Notes: generated by a model from the letters alone, not told the origin. A stretch of DNA of 11,985 nucleotides from DASXMT01 sp963812965 (GCA_963812965.1 CAWEXG010000014.1:1-11985), one strand, 5' to 3'; shown: positions 1-5,890, counted from the stretch's first letter. Translations and numbers: made by a program.

Positions 1-189
1 GCCCAGCCTGTCGGGGGTGCCGAACTCAGCAATCAGGCCGGTGAGGGCTTCACGCAGGTCAGCGATCGCGGACGCAGCCGTGGTGCCCTCGCCGTTGGCG
101 CCCACGCCGGGCCGTAGCTGGGCATGGGCACACCACACGCCGTCCTCATCCTGTTCGACGGTGTAGGGCACGTGAACCGCCCGGGTCAT
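1..189 (-). CDS. HicB-type antitoxin, partial (runs off left edge)
   Basis: The first 63 codons are open and in frame from an ATG at 189-187 to the window edge. The protein begins MTRAVHVPYTVEQDEDGVWC and continues with an AHAQLRPGVGANGEG stretch, then a helix ending ALTGLIAEFGTP. This strand-strand-helix pattern with EQDEDGVWCAHA is that of the HicB-like antitoxin fold, which in type II toxin-antitoxin systems binds and blocks the small mRNA-cleaving toxin HicA. An AAGGAG Shine-Dalgarno lies 9 bases before the ATG, which supports this start. The C-terminus, where HicB proteins often carry a DNA-binding domain, lies outside the window, as would any hicA. It is transcribed divergently from mdh. 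Family assignment is from motif recognition; stand-alone HicB-like proteins without a toxin also exist. Confidence 0.72.
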   Translation of the reverse strand, partial: MTRAVHVPYTVEQDEDGVWCAHAQLRPGVGANGEGTTAASAIADLREALTGLIAEFGTPDRLG

Positions 190-198
190 CGCAACTGG

Positions 199-204
199 CT
201 CCTT
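199..204 (-). promoter_or_regulatory. Ribosome binding site of the HicB-type gene
   Basis: On the minus strand this reads AAGGAG, 9 bases upstream of the ATG at 189-187. It decides the start of the partial HicB gene. An 8-base palindrome CCATATGG lies just upstream (218-225) and could belong to an operator, but this is too short to claim. Confidence 0.6.
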
Positions 205-352
205 CGAAAGACAATAGCCATATGGTAACGCCGGCCCACGCCAGGACACCCCCGTTGCTCGTAGAGCGGGCAAAAGGAGGCCGGTGAGGGGTCGGACCCC
301 AACCCCCCCCTCAGTTCGCCCCCCAACCAGGGTGCCGGATAGCCTCACCGGC

Positions 353-1348
353 ATGGCAGGCAAGACTCCCGTCCACGTCACCGTCACCGGGGCAGCCGGC
401 CAGATCGGCTACGCCCTGCTCTTCCGGATCGCCTCCGGCCAGTTGCTCGGGCCGGACCAGCCGGTCGTGCTCCGCCTGCTCGAGATCGAACCGGGGATGC
501 AGGCGCTCGAAGGCGTGGTCATGGAGCTCGACGACTGCTCGTTTCCCCTGGTCAGTGACATCGTCGCCACCTCTGACCTGAAGACGGCGTTCGACGGGAC
601 CAACTGGGCGCTGCTGGTGGGCTCCATCCCCCGCAAGGCGGGTATGGAGCGTGGTGATCTGCTCACGGTGAACGGCGGTATCTTCCAACCACAGGGCCAG
701 GCCATCGCCGCCAACGCCGCCTCGGACGTCCACATCGTGGTGGTCGGCAACCCGTGCAACACCAACTGTCTGATCGCCCGTTCCAACGCCCCCGAGATAC
801 CCACGGACCGCTGGTTCGCCATGACACGGCTCGACGAGAACCGGGCCGAGAGCCAGCTGGCCGAGCGCGCCGGCGCGCCGGTGGCGTCGGTCACCAACCT
901 GGCCATCTGGGGCAACCACTCCGCCACCCAGTTCCCGGACTTCGCCAACGCCCAGATCGATGGCAAGCCCGCAGCAGAGGTCATCGACGACCAGGGTTGG
1001 CTCGAAGGCGACTTCATCACGACGGTGCAGAAGCGGGGCGCCGCCATCATCGACGCCAGAGGCCTCTCGTCGGCAGCATCGGCAGCCAACGCCGTCGTCG
1101 ACTCGGTGGTCAGCATCCGGACCGGTACCCCGGCGAACGACTTCACGTCCCTCGCCGTGGTCAGCAATGGAGAGTACGGCGTTCCCCACGGCCTGCAGTT
1201 CGGGTTCCCGGTACGGAGCAGCGGCATCACCAACGGCTGGGAAGTGGTCGAGGGCCTCCACCATGACGAGTTCGCAACGCAGCGCATCCGCATCACCACC
1301 GAAGAGCTTGAGGCCGAGCGAGCCGACGTGGCTGACCTGCTCCCCTGA
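353..1348 (+). CDS. mdh: Malate dehydrogenase (NAD-dependent)
   Basis: Interconverts malate and oxaloacetate with NAD in the TCA cycle; cytoplasmic. From the ATG at 353 the product is 331 residues, the usual length for this family. Visible landmarks in order are the Rossmann loop GAAGQIGYALLFRIA near the N-terminus, the acidic LLEIEP after strand 2, the substrate-arginine loop GSIPRKAGMERGDLL, NPCNTN, the catalytic-aspartate segment TRLDENRA, and the catalytic-histidine segment WGNHSATQFPD. An alternative GTG at 284 adds 23 Pro/Arg-rich residues unlike the family; it has a strong AAAGGAGG at 273-280 but only 3 bases of spacing. I prefer 353, although its own upstream sequence is a poor Shine-Dalgarno. 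No frame disruption is visible, in contrast to many later genes. It appears to be a single-gene unit, divergent from the HicB gene. Confidence 0.95.
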   Translation: MAGKTPVHVTVTGAAGQIGYALLFRIASGQLLGPDQPVVLRLLEIEPGMQALEGVVMELDDCSFPLVSDIVATSDLKTAFDGTNWALLVGSIPRKAGMERGDLLTVNGGIFQPQGQAIAANAASDVHIVVVGNPCNTNCLIARSNAPEIPTDRWFAMTRLDENRAESQLAERAGAPVASVTNLAIWGNHSATQFPDFANAQIDGKPAAEVIDDQGWLEGDFITTVQKRGAAIIDARGLSSAASAANAVVDSVVSIRTGTPANDFTSLAVVSNGEYGVPHGLQFGFPVRSSGITNGWEVVEGLHHDEFATQRIRITTEELEAERADVADLLP

Positions 1349-1392
1349 ACTGAGTTTTGGGTTTCCTGGTCCGGTCCCAACCCACCTCAGTT
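1348..1392 (+). terminator. Stem-loop after mdh, possible terminator
   Basis: AACTGAG (1348-1354) pairs with CTCAGTT (1386-1392), and inside it GGGTT (1359-1363) pairs with AACCC (1379-1383). The two stems stack around a small internal loop immediately after the mdh stop. There is no T-run, so it is at best a factor-independent terminator of the U-less kind, or a 3'-end stabiliser. Confidence 0.35.
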
Positions 1393-1437
1393 CCTCTGGA
1401 ACCCCCTGCGCCGCCAGAAAAGAAATCAATACTCCTA

Positions 1438-1466
1438 TTGACAAGATGAAGAACCTGGAGTTAGAT
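1438..1466 (+). promoter_or_regulatory. Promoter of surface-protein gene copy 1 (-35/-10)
   Basis: TTGACA at 1438-1443 and TTAGAT at 1461-1466 are separated by 17 bases. This is a full match to the sigma-70/SigA -35 consensus and a 4 of 6 match to the -10. The same pair recurs upstream of copy 2 with an 18-base spacer, so it was kept through divergence. Transcription should start near 1473, giving a leader of about 180 bases. Confidence 0.75.
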
Positions 1467-1654
1467 GCCATCGCGACCAGTTTGGGAAACAAAGAGTGTG
1501 TACCATCTGATCGAGACAGCACGAAACACCAGTTTTTATCAACCAAGCGAAAGCAGGGGGATGTACATGTTCCGGGGACGTCGCAACACAGCAGTAACCC
1601 ACGATGCTCAGGCTGAGAAGAATTCTCAATCTGGGAAAGTTCTCGCGGGGGGGG
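1467..1654 (+). promoter_or_regulatory. Conserved untranslated leader, candidate structured RNA (copy 1)
   Basis: Between the promoter and the presumed GTG start lies about 180 bases shared with copy 2. The first 75 or so bases are nearly identical in the two copies, with one substitution and one indel, which is tighter than the coding DNA. A later block around the palindrome ATGTACAT (1561-1568) is also kept. Small helices visible include GTTT/AAAC around GGG near 1482-1492. I looked for signatures of the c-di-AMP, cobalamin, c-di-GMP-I and Mn riboswitches and did not find a convincing one. Short open frames here are not conserved in frame between the copies, so I read it as RNA, not a peptide gene. 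Confidence 0.5.
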
Positions 1655-1710
1655 GTGGGGGAGTAACTCCCTAAGTTTTTCCCACGCAGAGTCACCAAAA
1701 TCTCACTTCA

Positions 1711-1735
1711 CCGGCGGCTATGCCCGCCGGTTTTT
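1711..1735 (+). terminator. Terminator-like hairpin plus T5 within signal-peptide codons (copy 1)
   Basis: CCGGCGG (1711-1717) pairs perfectly with CCGCCGG (1724-1730) across a 6-base loop and is followed at once by TTTTT (1731-1735). This is the form of an intrinsic terminator, yet it lies inside the codons for the signal-peptide stretch GGYARRFF. Stem and T-run are identical in copy 2; only the loop differs. It could be an attenuator, or simply a consequence of Gly-Gly and Arg-Arg-Phe-Phe codons. Confidence 0.45.
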
Positions 1736-1769
1736 CGCGGCTATAGCGGCAACGCTCCTGGTCGTAGGA

Positions 1770-2831
1770 GTGATCGCCGGTTCTGTGGCCGGGATTGGGG
1801 TGACTGCTGCCAGTGCGGCCACCCCGCTATCAGTGACCACGACCTCACCACTGCCTTTGGCCCCGCTGAACACCCCCTATGCCGCCACCCTGGCTGCAAC
1901 TGGTGGGACCGGGAGCTACACCTGGAGCGTGGCCACGGGCTCCACGTTGCCCAGCTGGCTGAGCCTGAATTCGTCGACCGGCGTGCTCTCGGGAACCCCG
2001 ACGGACAACGGTACCTACACCTTTTCGGTCACGGTCACCGACTCGGCCAGCCCACCCGATACAGCGACCTCCAGCCCGCTCACCCTCTACGTCGGCAACG
2101 GCGGTACGCAGCCGTTCTCGTTCAACATGACCTCGGGCAGCTGGACGGTGCTCTCCAGCGCAGCACCCAATCCCTTCCCCGCCGAGCCGGCTGTCACCCT
2201 CAGCGGCCAGGTTGATCCGCTGACCGGAGCGATCACCGGGGCATCGCTGAGCTCTTTGCCACAACAGACGCTCTGCATCTCGGTTCCGGTATCGGGTTGT
2301 ACCAACTACATCCAGACCGAGGTGGACCCGGGCACGGCCACCGGTTCGATCAACTCGGACGGCGACATCACGCTCGATGACAGCCTCTCCTACACCCTCG
2401 ATGTCACCACGCCGATCGTCGGTCAGTGCCTGTCGACCCCGATCAACATGATCTTCCAGTCCACCGCGCCCTACAACCCCAGCACCGGCGATGTGACACT
2501 GGTGGCGGCCAACTACAACATCCCGGACTTCACTGGCACAGACGGGAACCCCGACGCCCCCCACCTCCTGCGGCTACGCCCAGGGTCCGCTCAACACCAA
2601 CAGTCCGTCCGGCACCGGGGTAGCGGGCAGCACCAACAACAACACCACGCTCAACCTCCAGGGAACGGGTCTTCCCATCCCACCACCACCAGGCAAGGCC
2701 ACCACGAACGTGCTGTCGGCAAGCCCTGCCAGCCCACAGCTGACGACCACATCGGTCACGTTGACCGACACGATCAGCTCGAGCGGCAGCATCGCCACGA
2801 ACGCCACCGGCGACGTGAACTTCATCGCTAG
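1770..2831 (+). CDS. Copy 1, segment 1: signal-peptide end, cadherin-like and beta-rich domains
   Basis: This is the open frame as it stands from a GTG at 1770. The true frame is open further upstream, to about 1617, but has no ATG, GTG or TTG there, so this start would cut the signal peptide in half and lose its arginines. Residues 13-18 are the ASAATP cleavage region, about 18-107 a putative-Ig (He_PIG) domain, and about 115-264 a Thr/Ser-rich beta domain with conserved GQVDPLTGAI and cysteines in QCLSTPIN. The frame leaves the gene at a C6 run (2558-2563): one C fewer restores a TSCGYAQGPLN continuation. The last 90 or so residues (His/Gln/Arg-rich) are therefore out of frame. Confidence 0.6.
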   Translation: MIAGSVAGIGVTAASAATPLSVTTTSPLPLAPLNTPYAATLAATGGTGSYTWSVATGSTLPSWLSLNSSTGVLSGTPTDNGTYTFSVTVTDSASPPDTATSSPLTLYVGNGGTQPFSFNMTSGSWTVLSSAAPNPFPAEPAVTLSGQVDPLTGAITGASLSSLPQQTLCISVPVSGCTNYIQTEVDPGTATGSINSDGDITLDDSLSYTLDVTTPIVGQCLSTPINMIFQSTAPYNPSTGDVTLVAANYNIPDFTGTDGNPDAPHLLRLRPGSAQHQQSVRHRGSGQHQQQHHAQPPGNGSSHPTTTRQGHHERAVGKPCQPTADDHIGHVDRHDQLERQHRHERHRRRELHR

Positions 2832-3210
2832 CGGAGCCGTGATCGGCACCGAACCGGTCAGCAGCGGAAGCGCCACCTTCACCACCTCGTCATTGCCCAG
2901 TGCAGCGAACCAGCTGACCGCTGTCTACTCCGGCGACATCAGCTATGCCGGCAGTACGTCAGCGACCGTCCCCTATACCATCCAAGCACTGCCGTCGGTC
3001 GCGTTGAACCTACCCACCACGGTGGAGCTGTCGTCCCCAACCCCGACCCCGATGTCGGTCACCCTCACCAACCCAGCGACGGGTGCGAACTGGAGCAACG
3101 ATCTCTACTTGCAACTGACGTTTGAGAATCGGGGTGCGACCCGGAGACGCCACCCTCAGCTACCAGGACAGCGCCGGGAACTGGTGCCCGATGGTCCAAC
3201 CGCCTTATAG
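2710..3210 (+). CDS. Copy 1, segment 2: Ig-like repeat domain
   Basis: This is the continuation of copy 1 in the next frame; coding sense is visible from about 2565. It carries a domain of the bacterial Ig-like repeat type (Big_3_5), recognisable by SVTLTDTISSSG, TFTTSSLPS and LTAVYSGDISYAGSTS, followed by the start of a domain with TPMSVTLTNPATGANWSNDL. The frame is lost near 3125-3135 (after LQLTFEN), and the terminal Arg-rich residues are spurious. It is a fragment of the larger gene, not an independent one. Confidence 0.55.
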   Translation: MLSASPASPQLTTTSVTLTDTISSSGSIATNATGDVNFIASGAVIGTEPVSSGSATFTTSSLPSAANQLTAVYSGDISYAGSTSATVPYTIQALPSVALNLPTTVELSSPTPTPMSVTLTNPATGANWSNDLYLQLTFENRGATRRRHPQLPGQRRELVPDGPTAL

Positions 3211-3865
3211 CATTAGTTTCTTCTTCAGCGGCTTCGGCACCTCACCGTGCGGCACGGAGACAACCGCGTTCTCCCTGGCTCCGGGACAGTCGCTCACCCT
3301 CAACCTGCAGATATCCATCGCCTACAACCCGACGAACGGTACCGGTCCTGGCGGCCCAGTAGCAGTCAATCCGATCCTCTACAACGGGAGCTGCTCGAGC
3401 CCGACGAACTGCACCGAATCCAACAGCCCGTTCAACTTCATTTCGCCGACGGAGAGCGGGGCCCCGGAGACCAGCGGCACGTTCACCAAGACCTATGGGG
3501 CACGGGCGCCAGTGACGTTCACCTCTTACAATATGCCTACAACGCCGGTGCCCGAGGGGTACCGGATCGTCCCGAGTATCAGGGTTGCGGCTGCGTCAAG
3601 CCTCGACCCATTCCTGCAATCCCCGACAGGAACGTTTACCTATCTGGTTGATGGATCGGTTGTGGGCACGAGCAGCACTTCCGGCGTCGGCGGCGTCACT
3701 AGTGCGGGAAATTTCCATTTCAGTACCGCAGGACTGATTCCTGGTACCCATACGCTCACTATCGAGTACTCCGGTGACCCGGTCTACGCTCCGAGCTCCT
3801 ACTCGCAGACGTTCACCGTGGCACCACCAGCTCCCGGTACATCGTTCGTCTGTGAGACCGACTAG
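3122..3865 (+). CDS. Copy 1, segment 3: WCPM domain and second Ig-like repeat
   Basis: This is a third in-frame block of copy 1, without its own start (the TTG at 3122 is incidental). It shows RPGDATLSYQDSAGNWCPM, then a domain with several cysteines (SPCGTET, GSCSSPTNC) that probably form disulfides outside the cell. A second Ig-like repeat follows, with TFTYLVDGSVVGTSS, STAGLIPGTHTLTIEYSGD and TFTVAPPAPGTSFVC. It ends at TAG 3863-3865, where dropping one base leads into SSVSPTLTASVV. Copy 2 has the same order of motifs. Confidence 0.55.
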   Translation: MRIGVRPGDATLSYQDSAGNWCPMVQPPYSISFFFSGFGTSPCGTETTAFSLAPGQSLTLNLQISIAYNPTNGTGPGGPVAVNPILYNGSCSSPTNCTESNSPFNFISPTESGAPETSGTFTKTYGARAPVTFTSYNMPTTPVPEGYRIVPSIRVAAASSLDPFLQSPTGTFTYLVDGSVVGTSSTSGVGGVTSAGNFHFSTAGLIPGTHTLTIEYSGDPVYAPSSYSQTFTVAPPAPGTSFVCETD

Positions 3866-4679
3866 TAGTGTCTCCCCAACGCTCACTGCCTCGGTGGTGG
3901 CTGTGGCCACGGTCCCCAGCCCCGTACCAAGCGGGTCGACCGTGCCCGTCAGCGCTCTCGATCTGACGCTGAACATCGACCCAGCCGATGACTCGCTCGA
4001 TCCCTATGACCCTGTGAGCAACCCCACCATTGGGCTCTCTCCCGGTGGGGCCACGATCACGCCACCTGGGGTGACTCCGACGAACCCCGACAGCATCGAC
4101 GTCTACGGAACTACCTCGGTGAGCTGGACTGGACTGTCCGCAACCGTGCCGATCTCTGGCACGCCTGGCTCGATCGTGCCGGTGGCGGATTTCTTCCATC
4201 AGCTTCGCGGAGGAGGTTGGGGTGTCTCATACGCTTGCAACCTGACCGACCCGACGGCACCTGCCATCGTCCAACAGGTCGATGTGTCGGGCACGATGCT
4301 CACGACGAGCCCAACCGATTCGGCCGCTGTTGGTGCACCGGTGAGCGCTGACCGCAACGGTGTATCCCACCCCTCGGACTACGCGCAGGATCAGTTTGTC
4401 GGACAGGTGGACTTCTTCGACGGGACCACCGATCTCGGGACGGTGAGTGTGCCGAGCAGCTGGAAACGCCGATGCCGGCATCGCCACCCTCACCACAACG
4501 TCTCTGCCGCCTGGCGACCAAACGCTGACGGCGGTGTGGAGTGGTGGTCCCACACCGGCGCAGACGTCCGATCCAGTGGACTTCCAAGTGGGCACGGCGC
4601 CAACCGTCACTGCCCAGCCGACGAACCAGACAGCCTCTGCTGGCGCAGCGGCCACGTTCGCGGTCGCTGCTACTGGTGA
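3774..4679 (+). CDS. Copy 1, segment 4: central Ig-like region
   Basis: Real coding in this frame runs from about 3862 to 4455. It contains TVPVSALDLTLNIDPADD, a Pro/Thr-rich linker, GWGVSYACN and DFFDGTTDLGTVSVPS, the last typical of the middle of a Big_3_5-like Ig domain. The frame is lost at about 4455-4462, one base too many, after which copy 1 continues as AGNADAGIATLTTTSLPPG. It is a fragment, not a separate gene; the residues before 3862 and after 4462 in this frame are not real protein. Confidence 0.5.
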   Translation: MTRSTLRAPTRRRSPWHHQLPVHRSSVRPTSSVSPTLTASVVAVATVPSPVPSGSTVPVSALDLTLNIDPADDSLDPYDPVSNPTIGLSPGGATITPPGVTPTNPDSIDVYGTTSVSWTGLSATVPISGTPGSIVPVADFFHQLRGGGWGVSYACNLTDPTAPAIVQQVDVSGTMLTTSPTDSAAVGAPVSADRNGVSHPSDYAQDQFVGQVDFFDGTTDLGTVSVPSSWKRRCRHRHPHHNVSAAWRPNADGGVEWWSHTGADVRSSGLPSGHGANRHCPADEPDSLCWRSGHVRGRCYW

Positions 4680-5622
4680 TCCCACCCCAACCGTCCAGTG
4701 GCAGGTATCCACGAACGGAGGGAAGACGTTCGCCAACATCGCAGGGGCGACGTCATATTCGTACACCACTCCGGCCACGACGGCCGCAGATAATGGCAAC
4801 GAGTACCAGGCCGTGTTCACGAACGGTGCGGGACCCAGCGCCACCACGAACCCCGCCACGTTGACGGTCATCGCTGTGTCGACCACCGGGTATCGGGTGG
4901 TTGCCTCCAACGGCACGGTCACCACATTCGGGAACGCCGGGAACTACGGATCGGAGAGCGGAGCCCTCAACGCTCCTATCGTCGGCATAGCAGCAATGCC
5001 TGACAATAAGGGCTACTGGCTGGTAGGAGCAGACGGAGGCATCTTCACCTTCGGCGACGCCGGCTACTACGGCTCTGAAGGTGGCCAGCACCTGAACGCT
5101 CCTATCGTGGGCATGGCAGCCACGCCTGACGGCAAGGGCTACTGGCTCGTTGCCGCTGACGGCGGCATCTTCACCTTTGGCGATGCTGCCTTCTACGGCT
5201 CGGAGGGTGGTCAACACCTGAACCAGCCGGTAGTCGGCATGGCATCAACCCCAGACGGCCAGGGCTACTGGCTGGTGGCAGCTGACGGCGGCATCTTCAC
5301 CTTCGGCGACGCCACGTTCCTTGGCTCAGAAGGTGGCCAAACACTGAACGCCCCCGTTGTCGGCATGGCAGCTACGCCTTCGGGCAACGGCTACTGGCTG
5401 GTGGCCAAAGACGGAGGTGTGTTCACCTTCGGTGGCGCCAGCTTCAATGGGTCAGCGGCCGGTCAGTCGAACGCTCCGGTCGTCGGCCTTACTCCCACCC
5501 CAGGCGGTGGCGGCTACTGGATCGGAGCTTCCGACGGAGGCATCTTCACCTTCGGCAACGCCCCATTCAACGGCTCGGCTGTCGGGACGACCACTGCCCC
5601 GATCGTGGGCATCGCACCGTAG
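4447..5622 (+). CDS. Copy 1, segment 5: Ig-like domain plus six GYWLVA repeats, intact C-terminus
   Basis: This is the longest intact block of copy 1 (391 codons from GTG 4447; true coding begins about 4460). Residues about 10-50 finish one Ig-like domain. Residues 51-141 form an I-set-like Ig domain, with PTNQTASAGAAATFAVAATG, VQWQVSTNGG and NEYQAVFTNGAG. Residues 148-391 are six tandem 42-residue repeats built on GYWLVAADGGIFTFGDA followed by YGS and APVVGMAATPDG. Beta-strand periodicity and the number six suggest a beta-propeller-like fold, which is inference. The protein stops at TAG 5620-5622, right after the last repeat, without a membrane or sorting tail. The repeat is frequent in exported proteins of Acidimicrobiia, where its function is not established. 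Confidence 0.75.
   Translation: MCRAAGNADAGIATLTTTSLPPGDQTLTAVWSGGPTPAQTSDPVDFQVGTAPTVTAQPTNQTASAGAAATFAVAATGDPTPTVQWQVSTNGGKTFANIAGATSYSYTTPATTAADNGNEYQAVFTNGAGPSATTNPATLTVIAVSTTGYRVVASNGTVTTFGNAGNYGSESGALNAPIVGIAAMPDNKGYWLVGADGGIFTFGDAGYYGSEGGQHLNAPIVGMAATPDGKGYWLVAADGGIFTFGDAAFYGSEGGQHLNQPVVGMASTPDGQGYWLVAADGGIFTFGDATFLGSEGGQTLNAPVVGMAATPSGNGYWLVAKDGGVFTFGGASFNGSAAGQSNAPVVGLTPTPGGGGYWIGASDGGIFTFGNAPFNGSAVGTTTAPIVGIAP
4888..5619 (+). repeat. Six tandem 126-bp coding repeats (copy 1)
   Basis: Units begin with GYRVVASNG, GYWLVGADG, GYWLVAADG, GYWLVAADG, GYWLVAKDG and GYWIGASDG. Each is about 42 codons, except the last, which is cut short by the stop. Each unit matches the same-numbered unit of copy 2 (unit 5 has AKDGGVFTF and unit 6 has GYWIGA with GNAPFNGSAVG in both). 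Unit number and order were therefore fixed before the gene duplicated. Confidence 0.9.
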
Positions 5623-5747
5623 GAACTCCAAGAAGGACGTGTGGCTCGTTGTTCCTGGGAGCTTGTTTCTGGGGCCCCAGGGACAACGAGTTCACGGCCG
5701 ACAAGAACGCCACAGGACCCAGCGTGGCTTGGGATCCTGGCTCAGAG
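5623..5747 (+). other. 3' structured module, copy 1: stem-loops H1 and H2
   Basis: This conserved block follows the stop codon. H1 (5645-5690) is a 15-base stem, CTCGTTGTTCCTGGG against CCCAGGGACAACGAG, with one G-U pair. Copy 2 has a different stem sequence that still pairs. H2 (5715-5737) pairs GGA-CCCA with TGGG-A-TCC; in copy 2 the outer pairs are GGT/ACC, a compensatory change. The single-stranded joiners AGCTTGTT and CACGGCCGACAAGAACGCC are unchanged between copies. This pattern points to a structured 3' UTR or small RNA. Confidence 0.5.
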
Positions 5748-5790
5748 TGTGTGGTCCCCCGCCCCCTAACCCCGGACGGGGGACCACGCA
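5748..5790 (+). terminator. Strong GC hairpin H3, probable terminator (copy 1)
   Basis: TGTGTGGTCCCCCG (5748-5761) pairs with CGGGGGACCACGCA (5777-5790) as a 14-bp stem with one G-U, around a 15-base loop. It is repeated almost exactly at 11053-11095. No T-run follows, so intrinsic termination would be of the U-less actinobacterial type. It marks the exact right end of the duplicated unit. Confidence 0.5.
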
Positions 5791-5823
5791 ATCCATCTTG
5801 CTCACTACGAGTCGGGGCCATCC

Positions 5824-5877
5824 TTGGGAATTCTACTGTACGCACTACAAATGTAGTGCGTTTACAGCGCGGCTGTA
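5824..5877 (+). promoter_or_regulatory. Promoter and palindromic operator of the BrnT-like gene
   Basis: A perfect 10-base inverted repeat, ACGCACTACA / TGTAGTGCGT with an AA centre, lies at 5840-5861. A second, TACAGC/GCTGTA with a 3-base centre, lies at 5863-5877. A weak -35 (TTGGGA, 5824-5829) and -10 (TACAAA, 5846-5851) with 16-base spacing would place the large palindrome over the -10. That is the expected arrangement for autorepression by a toxin-antitoxin complex. The palindromes are seen directly; the promoter assignment is tentative. Confidence 0.55.
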
Positions 5878-5890
5878 CTACGCTGGTCTC

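Larger units (their letters stand above)
1655..5622 (+). pseudogene. Secreted Ig-like/GYWLVA-repeat surface protein, copy 1 (reconstructed, 5 frameshifts)
   Basis: One gene read through five single-base frame changes near 1657-1661, 2558-2563, 3125-3135, 3855-3865 and 4455-4462. Each is repaired by removing one base, giving about 1320 codons. From the GTG at 1655 the product has a signal peptide with ARRFFA, a hydrophobic core and an ASA|ATPL cleavage site. It continues with a He_PIG/cadherin-like domain (GTGSYTWSV to TVTDSAS), a beta-rich domain with paired cysteines, a Big_3_5-like Ig repeat, a WCPM-containing domain, a second YSGDPVYAPSSYS Ig repeat, a further Ig-like domain, and six C-terminal repeats. 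It is likely exported and surface-attached or released; no enzymatic motif, sortase signal or C-terminal membrane helix is seen. The conserved paralogue and synonymous divergence imply a functional protein in the lineage, so the breaks may be sequencing errors rather than decay. The function is unknown. Confidence 0.75.
1435..5790 (+). repeat. Large paralogous duplication unit, copy 1
   Basis: The segment from the promoter to the last 3' hairpin recurs in the same orientation at about 6737-11095. The two lengths are nearly equal (4356 and 4359 bases). Similarity begins at CTATTGACA just before the -35 box and stops at GACCACGCA at the end of the third 3' hairpin; sequence outside these points is unrelated. 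Coding parts differ mainly at third codon positions, so this is an old duplication held by purifying selection, not a recent or assembly-made repeat. Confidence 0.85.

Noticed and set aside
311..1546. Long minus-strand open frames across mdh (311-1546 and 409-1380)
   Set aside because: These are shadow frames in high-GC DNA. Malate dehydrogenase on the plus strand explains the region with full family motifs.
1473..1640. Leader as c-di-AMP (ydaO), cobalamin or c-di-GMP-I riboswitch
   Set aside because: The strictly conserved blocks of these classes (GGGTGAATC with GAACCCG-CAGCTAACC; the B12 box; the GACGCAAAGCC tetraloop-receptor region) are not found in either copy. Some GAAA and GGGGACG-like words are not enough.
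1465..1674. Leader reading frames on both strands (e.g. MPSRPVWETKSVYHLIE at 1465 and 6768, and minus-strand frames at 1435-1698 and 6754-7005) as small proteins
   Set aside because: The forward ATG overlaps the -10 box. The frames do not stay in register between the copies without several corrections, and similarity on both strands is just a result of overall DNA conservation.
1657..1683. GGGGAGTAAC motif as a yybP-ykoY (manganese) riboswitch core
   Set aside because: Only the GGGGAGTA-like octamer is present. It folds back at once on CTCCC, leaving no room for the rest of the aptamer. The upstream context does not match either.
4888..5619. 126-bp repeats as a CRISPR array or non-coding tandem repeat
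   Set aside because: They are in-frame codons of a conserved protein repeat, with no spacers of the CRISPR kind.
5748..5790. H3 as an integron attC site
   Set aside because: There is no GTTRRRY core and no matching RYYYAAC end. The genes have their own promoters and no integrase is in the window.
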